Shown: positions 61,501 through 64,000 of the stretch, one piece after another
How the letters are laid out: each line of letters starts with the position of its first letter
Position numbering within the stretch: position 1 is the stretch's first letter
Assembly (NCBI GenBank): GCA_032209605.1
Contig: JASFXZ010000008.1
Location: forward strand, 6,572,001-6,636,000
Source: Mactromeris polynyma
Taxonomy: Eukaryota; Mollusca; Bivalvia; Venerida; Mactridae
Direction of reading: 5' to 3'
DNA: 64,000 bases
Position numbers and translations under genes: made by a program
The notes under the pieces: model-generated
What the model was told of the DNA's origin: nothing
Database searches by the model: none
Seen by the model: only the letters and a program-made list of their open reading frames with translations

Positions 61501-64000
61501 GATATGTGATAAGTGTAACGATTGTATCAATGACAGTCCTAATTGAGTGTATTAATAATAGAATATTAATTTTCTGTAGGCAAAAACATTAAGAGTGAAG
61601 GGTGGTGGTACTGTCCATGCAGTGCAGATATCTATTACTGCAGACAGACTGACAGTTGATGACCTTGGTGAAATTATTGGTGATATCCATTCTATAACCT
61701 GCAACTCTGAATTTAGTGGTGTTACTGGAACAATTGGCACTGGTAAGTGTTGTAGCTGTACACCTGCTTTTCTTGTTTTCTAAATTTATTTTGATTATAT
61801 ACCTGTTGGAACTTGACCCACAATCTTATCTACTTGTGAATTTCTGAATGACAAAACATTAAATACCTGAATATAATATTCCATCTTCCAACTAAAAAAT
61901 AAACACATGCTTTTTTTTATCAATGTTTAGTTTTATTAAATTGTGACCCCTCACAACATCAAGCTACATAGTTACTAATTAATGATAAACATAAAACAAT
62001 TCAGTTGTCCAATAGATATTGCCTTCGAAGAGTTGCGCTGGTATAAACACTTTTTTATATTTTCACAGGGGCAGGCCATGGTGGTCGAGGAGGAGCAAAT
62101 GAACAAAACCTCTATACCGGTGCACCATTTGGTCAGGTATTTGAACCCGTTGTGTACGGTTGTGCTGGTGGCTCATCTTCAGTTTCAGGTTCTGGTGGTC
62201 GAGGTGGTGGCCAGATATATCTCAATGTACTGACTGAGTTACAAAATGATGGACAAATCAGTTGTAATGGAGAGGCTGGGACTGGAGCTGGAGGTGGTGG
62301 AAGTGCTGGATCCATTCTTATTGATGTTGCAAATATCAAGGTATTCTGTCTGTCAGAGTGTCTGATATTTGATGCAAAACAGTTTTTGCCAGTTGTAAAA
62401 TTACTCAAAGTTTGACTAATTTGTTTGACAAGTTTAAATGATTACTGATCTGGTTGAGTAAGATGGGATAAATGTAAAGACAACACATGCACATGTCAAT
62501 GGTGGTGGCCTAATATGTAGGACCTATCTTCATTTTAACTTCACCAATATAACAATATTACTCAAAGTTTAGCTATTTGCTTGACAACTTTATCAAGTGC
62601 TTTAAAACTGTATTAATTTGTTGTCCTGTAATCTTATTGAATTCAATGTCTTGCATTAGGGACAAACAACCTTTGTAAATGGCAATATTGATCATATCCA
62701 TCATACTGTCATGCATATTCACACAAGTCTTTTAATTTTAATACACATTTTATGCAAATTAGGGATATGGAGAATTCCAAGTGATTGGTGGGGATGGATC
62801 AACTTACAGCAGTTACCAGGGATGTGGTGGATCAGGTGGTCGTATTGCTATGTACTTTGATAGTAACTACACGTTCTCTGGTTCATGGGATGTTTATGGT
62901 GGTGATTCTCCAACACCTCAATGTGACGGTGCTTCTGGGACTGCCTTCTTCTATCATAATGGTAAGATATATTTGTGATGTAACATTTTCACCAAATTTG
63001 ATGAACATGTGTTCTTCTGAGTTTCATCTTGTTGATAATGCTCTGTCACACTAAAATTGGTACCTCGTTTACTGGTAAATAAGAAAATTTAAGAATGCCA
63101 TATGCTTTTAATATTGCTCAGTTTCTTCTTGGGCATATACATTTGTTTGACTAATATGCTAATCATAGTGGCCAGGACTCTTGAACATAAAGAATATTTA
63201 ATGAAATCTAAGTACATTTATTGTGGTATATTTACAGAATTCCAGCACTCCACACTGCTTGTTAACAATTATGGAAGGGGTGTAGCTGGTGACAGTGGTG
63301 TAATACTTGACTATAATGAATTAACTACGGATACAACACATACTTGGTTCTTGCCACATCATGGAGATAATTCTAGGTTTCCGACAGGTATGTTACTCCT
63401 TAGACAGTATAAAATTCACTATGTTTGATTAGAAATGATGGAGATTGTTGATAAATGAAGCATGCAGAAACATATGAATTTCATTTTCATTGTAAGGTTT
63501 GAAAACATGATGTGCACATTATTCTATTCAGACAAATTAGCTTTAATTGGTGGGCATATTAGCTGATGAATAGAGTGTCGACTCATGAAATGAAGGTAGT
63601 GCATTCGAATCGCACATAGAATCATGAACTTTATCATCCCTTATCTAGGCACAAGGGTTGGTCAGTAACCAAACCAGCTGCCATCGAGAGTGTCTATTAT
63701 AAGTTGCAAACTCGTGTCACAACCAGTGTAAAACAGTTACCTTACCACTATTATTCTGTAACACTTGTATAGATACGCCATGCAAACATAAAAAATGTAT
63801 GACTTGGGATCTTTTAAACATATTTTCTTATTATGTGGATAATATTCCAGGTACAAACGAATACTACTTCGATGAGTTGCAGATCTATGGAAATGCTCAT
63901 CTAGCTGTTCTAACAGACCCTGTTGATACATCAGCATCCATTTATTTCAAAAGTATGATTGGTGATCGTACTGGTGCAGTTCATGTTGGTAATAATCAAG
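37288..64000 (+). CDS. Gene B: secreted Gly-rich beta-helix-like protein with F5/8C domain, 3' partial
   Basis: Joined exons: 37288-37585, 43077-43481, 44487-44746, 45417-45582, 46106-46174, 47958-48092, 48452-50452, 50788-51038, 51565-51751, 52202-52305, 52639-52699, 52852-53036, 55136-55361, 55633-55760, 56333-56540, 57656-57742, 57971-58284, 59396-59601, 59813-60004, 60729-60924, 61580-61742, 62069-62340, 62763-62961, 63238-63387 and 63851 to the edge. All junctions keep frame, giving about 2,204 residues so far. The ATG at 37288 opens a signal peptide. Gly-rich blocks recur four times with GGRGG, GGGGAGG and GTVY motifs, alternating with beta-rich blocks carrying NNYG/DNFG, AHL and LHVGP motifs. 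An F5/8C domain lies near the N-terminus. A secreted matrix or surface role is inferred. I do not recognise the family. Confidence 0.8.
38402..38640. repeat. Dispersed repeat, copy 2
   Basis: A diverged copy of 33332-33500, in the same orientation. It has a ~70-bp insertion between the GTAAAACTCGATAA part and the TTATTATTTTAATGCTATT part. Confidence 0.55.
42512..42975 (-). mobile_element. Truncated non-LTR retrotransposon (LINE) remnant
   Basis: On the minus strand, 42768-42950 encodes a reverse-transcriptase C-terminal segment (VTKWCKLNNMAINPQKTTCM ... KLLGVLID). After a stop and a frame change, 42512-42770 encodes the typical end of LINE ORF2 (LKYHTGVLIYKSLNEMAPEY ... FSYFGMTVWNDI). About 100 residues normally between these blocks seem to be missing, so it is both 5'-truncated and internally deleted. 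It is not functional. Confidence 0.85.
43077..43481 (+). CDS. Gene B exon 2: Gly-rich block 1
   Basis: A 405-bp phase 1-1 exon encodes YGGRGGSPADTF, GSPGGGSGGGNGGGAIVLQA, IEISGIVSASGGDASGSS, GSGGSVIVDATTISGAG and GGGGGGGRITL. Alternating Gly-rich turns and I-x-I-x-G-x-I-x-A strands suggest a stacked beta-helix. CpG is abundant here. Confidence 0.88.
44487..44746 (+). CDS. Gene B exon 3: F5/8C (discoidin) domain, first half
   Basis: This exon encodes MSASSSNTNYQASFGSIG, SWRPLTTSGSVYLEMTLGSE and YYITHVQTRGGP, the usual discoidin order (Ser-rich loop, W, YLE-type strand, I-T-x-V-x-T-R-G). It ends in phase 0 after SW. Confidence 0.88.
45235..45320 (-). mobile_element. tRNA-like SINE head fragment
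   Basis: On the minus strand the sequence reads GGCTGAGTGGTTAAGCTATC, an A-box like tRNA-Leu/Ser, followed by a B-box-like GGTCGAATATTCGAATTCC. No good acceptor stem is seen, so a SINE or tRNA pseudogene is more likely than a working tRNA. Confidence 0.4.
45417..45582 (+). CDS. Gene B exon 4: F5/8C domain, second half
   Basis: This exon encodes YEFPGNSDGSSLVKN, PIYTNQVRLHPVTWNTGIEL and KLFGYAKG. The F-x-G-N-x-D, V-R-L-x-P and L-x-G-C/Y motifs are those of F5/8C ends; the usual final Cys is Tyr here. It leaves in phase 1. Confidence 0.88.
45584..45682. repeat. Duplication of the splice donor region
   Basis: GTGTGTAATGTAAATCCTTA and the following ~20 bases (to CACAAAGT) occur at 45584-45624 and again at about 45638-45680. 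The first copy overlaps the donor of exon 4 (GTGTGT at 45583). Confidence 0.85.
46106..46174 (+). CDS. Gene B exon 5: small Cys exon
   Basis: A 69-bp phase 1-1 exon encodes TTTLDTSAVCSPQSKGIYCC. It links the F5/8C domain to the next Gly-rich piece. The acceptor is strong (TTTTTTTTCCAG) and the donor GTAAGT. Confidence 0.75.
46175..47957 (+). other. Intron 5 of gene B: no recognised content
   Basis: AT-rich intron. The open frame at 47792 is an extension of the next exon. Nothing else can be supported. Confidence 0.5.
47958..48092 (+). CDS. Gene B exon 6: GTVY / NNYG segment
   Basis: A 135-bp phase 1-1 exon encodes GGSGGPGTVYYWHENNPSKI and VVNNYGKSTYVKMFEDCNAW. GTVY followed by V-x-N-x-Y-G marks the end of each Gly-rich block; compare 58284/59396 and 62961/63238. 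Confidence 0.85.
48452..50452 (+). CDS. Gene B exon 7: long beta-helix-like segment (2,001 bp)
   Basis: One phase 1-1 exon of 667 codons with few Cys. It has many short hydrophobic beta-strands joined by G/N/D turns, for example VEIVGTLYVHGSLQF, LTVNGQFNAF, IFVNGTFYFQPKGDF, VSGTLNAASLYIG and ISGTVDVSSGGYL. The strand-turn rhythm fits a parallel beta-helix, but I see no match to a named family. Confidence 0.9.
50788..51038 (+). CDS. Gene B exon 8: Gly-rich block 2, first part
   Basis: This exon encodes SHGGRGGRGYGGQTALLPYG, GSGGGSHTVNGNSGGRGGGL and IEISGTVMANGASPT. It enters in phase 1 and leaves in phase 0. Confidence 0.87.
51565..51751 (+). CDS. Gene B exon 9: Gly-rich block 2, second part
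   Basis: This exon encodes SSYAGAGSGGSMYFQSDDVF, LTGSIQCNGGTASDRGGGGA and GGRVHAFF. The acceptor (TATAAATAG at 51563-51564) lacks a good pyrimidine tract but is the only one that keeps frame and motif. Confidence 0.78.
52202..52305 (+). CDS. Gene B exon 10: end of block 2, VDN segment
   Basis: A 104-bp exon (phase 1 to 0) encodes GGSSPSGESGGPGISYFEGP and NLRVDNGCQQPK. It is the counterpart of the GTVY/NNYG exons. Confidence 0.8.
52639..52699 (+). CDS. Gene B exon 11: small linker
   Basis: A 61-bp exon (phase 0 to 1) encodes VTEPSGNVAGSTEFDTYTQT. The acceptor CATTGCAG is good. Confidence 0.72.
52852..53036 (+). CDS. Gene B exon 12: AHL / LHIGP segment
   Basis: This exon (phase 1 to 0) encodes FTHVELYGGAHLTLNG and DDTGHLHIGPGHTFQLTE. 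The L-x-x-x-AHL and G-x-L-H-x-G-P motifs recur in the exons at 59396/59813 and 63851. Confidence 0.85.
53037..55135 (+). other. Intron 12 of gene B: no recognised content
   Basis: 2.1 kb, CpG-rich for this window. Open frames at 53605-53932 and 54266-54689 show no domain features. Confidence 0.5.
55136..55361 (+). CDS. Gene B exon 13: beta-rich segment
   Basis: This exon (phase 0 to 1) encodes ISYELYLYEGANWIMPESPV and TNGRFWGTLDGTKTHLIVST. The L-Y-E-G-x-x-x-x-x-P piece parallels VYEGGTLVLP in the exon at 59813. Confidence 0.85.
55633..55760 (+). CDS. Gene B exon 14: beta-rich segment
   Basis: This exon encodes AHLVLGTAGVRSNKFANLTI and LSNYGDVSDVWNLE. I chose the donor GTACAAG at 55761 because it gives phase 0 and joins to VRRESN at 56333. 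The frame stays open to 55871 through the adjoining inverted repeat, so read-through isoforms are possible. Confidence 0.75.
55784..55896. repeat. Fold-back repeat next to a splice donor
   Basis: GGAGATTGCCGCGAGTTCTC at 55784-55803 pairs imperfectly with 55875-55896. CTCCCTTTATCCCTT at 55828-55842 pairs with AAGGGATAAAGGGAG at 55863-55877. It starts 23 bases after the donor of exon 14. Confidence 0.8.
56333..56540 (+). CDS. Gene B exon 15: beta strands and start of Gly-rich block 3
   Basis: This exon (phase 0 to 1) encodes SNTGQISVQAGGLLKGRNVK, LGTLSLSGQGLNDGDGEGSN and GGSFGGRGGNGNNG. The acceptor is GGATTTTAAG. Confidence 0.8.
57058..57195 (-). mobile_element. SINE body fragment, family 1
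   Basis: The minus-strand sequence shares CCTGAATTTGG, ACCAGGAAGCAGTCATCGAG, TTGTAAGAA and CACAATCGATGTAAAA with the copies at 1423 and 63545. It sits just upstream of a different SINE at 57244. Confidence 0.65.
57244..57540 (+). mobile_element. tRNA-derived SINE with full body and tail
   Basis: The head 57244-57316 is tRNA-like. It has A-box GTGGTCCAGTGGTAACGC, anticodon arm CTGGA-CTTGTAA-TCCAG (TGT, Thr-like) and B-box GGTTCGATTCC. The acceptor stem matches only in part. A ~210-bp body with CATCAAGCACGTAAAAGAACC follows, then an A-rich AAAC/AAATAA tail at about 57512-57540. It resembles mollusc tRNA-SINEs (recalled, not searched). It lies in an intron of gene B, just before exon 16. Confidence 0.8.
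57656..57742 (+). CDS. Gene B exon 16: Gly-rich block 3
   Basis: An 87-bp phase 1-1 exon encodes GTPGGVYGTVYNTELMFGSG and AGSSISPG. It lies 116 bp after the SINE tail. Confidence 0.75.
57971..58284 (+). CDS. Gene B exon 17: Gly-rich block 3, main part
   Basis: This exon (phase 1 to 0) encodes GGILELSISQILQVEGVIVC, SPGGSGGFILVKARDVEGSG, GAGGGGRIAINY and GGHGGAGTVYVK. I placed the acceptor at 57969-57970 (CTTGAAG) because the upstream CTTAG at 57951 gives the wrong phase. Confidence 0.8.
58285..59395 (+). other. Intron 17 of gene B
   Basis: A weak tRNA-like stretch at about 59145-59215 (GAGTTCAGTTGGTACAGC ... GTGTTCCGAGTCCC) may be a SINE head. Nothing else is clear. Confidence 0.4.
59396..59601 (+). 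CDS. Gene B exon 18: DNFG / AHL segment
   Basis: This exon (phase 0 to 2) encodes TLIIDNFGLVHSQLEISDHT, GGRTWIADSELSQMDTIKIV and RNAHLAIHPDLDS. It is the third occurrence of the V-x-N-x-G ... AHL pattern. Confidence 0.87.
59813..60004 (+). CDS. Gene B exon 19: LHVGP segment
   Basis: This exon (phase 2-2) encodes DVFELRANKFAGDLTGNLHV, GPNQLVVVQHP and FVYEGGTLVLPSSFICHDID. It is the counterpart of the exon at 52852. Confidence 0.87.
60005..60728 (+). other. Intron 19 of gene B with hairpin
   Basis: A 38-bp imperfect palindrome at 60065-60102 centres on ATACCATATGGTAT. Another short inverted pair (CCCGTTCATAGAGCGGG) lies near 60232-60248. No coding is seen. Confidence 0.55.
60729..60924 (+). 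CDS. Gene B exon 20: beta-rich segment
   Basis: This exon (phase 2 to 0) encodes GNIGVHDLTVGDGCSLYLGQ and FDFEQLTVNAGGEVTSTWDL. CpG is rare here, unlike exons 2-9. Confidence 0.85.
60925..61579 (+). other. Intron 20 of gene B: no recognised content
   Basis: AT-rich, with no repeat or reading frame that I can support. Confidence 0.5.
61580..61742 (+). CDS. Gene B exon 21: beta-rich segment
   Basis: This exon (phase 0 to 1) encodes LRVKGGGTVHAVQISITADR and LTVDDLGEIIGDIHSITCNS. It leads into Gly-rich block 4. Confidence 0.83.
62069..62340 (+). CDS. Gene B exon 22: Gly-rich block 4
   Basis: This exon (phase 1 to 0) encodes AGHGGRGGANEQNLYTGAPF, SGSGGRGGGQIYLNVLTELQ, DGQISCNGEAGTGAGGGGSA and GSILIDVANIK. 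It aligns by eye with exons 2 and 8-9. Confidence 0.88.
62763..62961 (+). CDS. Gene B exon 23: Gly-rich block 4, end
   Basis: This exon (phase 0 to 1) encodes GEFQVIGGDGSTYSSYQGCG, GSGGRIAMYFDSNYTFSGSW and DGASGTAFFYHN. GTAFFYHN is the counterpart of GTVYYWHEN in exon 6. Confidence 0.86.
63238..63387 (+). CDS. Gene B exon 24: NNYG segment
   Basis: A 150-bp phase 1-1 exon encodes FQHSTLLVNNYGRGVAGDSG and THTWFLPHHGDN. It starts the next repeat round. Confidence 0.85.
63545..63735 (+). mobile_element. SINE with tRNA-like head, family 1
   Basis: The head at about 63550-63612 has TTAGCTGATGAATAGAGTGTC and B-box-like GCATTCGAATCGC. The body shares CCATCGAGAGTG and ATAAGTTG with the reverse strand of 57058-57195. 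It is intronic in gene B. Confidence 0.6.
63851..64000 (+). CDS. Gene B exon 25 (cut by window edge)
   Basis: It enters in phase 1 and encodes FDELQIYGNAHLAVLTDPVD and MIGDRTGAVHVGNNQ, the AHL and HVG(P)NQ motifs again. The window ends inside or at the end of this exon. Confidence 0.83.

Overview
The window is animal (metazoan) genomic DNA. It is AT-rich, split into GT-AG introns, carries tRNA-derived SINEs and a non-LTR retrotransposon remnant, and encodes modular extracellular proteins built from EGF, vWD, LamG-like and F5/8C (discoidin) domains. The repeat landscape and protein style fit a mollusc, perhaps a bivalve, or another lophotrochozoan. That placement is inference; nothing here fixes the species.

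Two large plus-strand genes fill the window. Gene A enters from the left edge and ends with a TAA at 32495. It has 25 exons or exon parts that join in one uninterrupted frame: 21,263 coding bases, or 7,086 residues before the stop. The first ~10 kb is a ladder of small EGF-rich exons, most with phase-1 introns. From 9895 the protein changes to a repeated module: EGF-like pair, vWD-like domain, LamG-like jellyroll, short C8-like Cys motif. This module occurs nine times, and the middle copies are packed into exons of 7,533, 5,231 and 2,226 bp. Two furin-type sites interrupt module 4. The protein ends with one transmembrane helix and a 351-residue basic, Lys-rich tail, so it is a giant type I membrane protein. 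A poly(A) signal lies at 33012.

From 33040 to 37287 is intergenic DNA with a ~270 bp fold-back element, a tandem duplication, a 50-bp satellite and a 30-bp triplet repeat.

Gene B starts with a signal peptide at 37288 and runs off the right edge. Its 25 exons give about 2,204 residues in frame. It is a secreted protein of Gly-rich, probably beta-helical repeats, with an F5/8C domain near the N-terminus and a 2,001-bp exon of beta-helix-like sequence. The Gly-rich block recurs four times with shared signature motifs. I do not recognise the family of either protein as a whole; the individual domains are familiar.

CpG is scarce in gene A and in the 3' part of gene B, but common from about 33 kb to about 58 kb. 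This suggests a boundary in germline methylation. Both genes look like extracellular matrix, adhesion or surface proteins; a functional link between them is not shown by the sequence.
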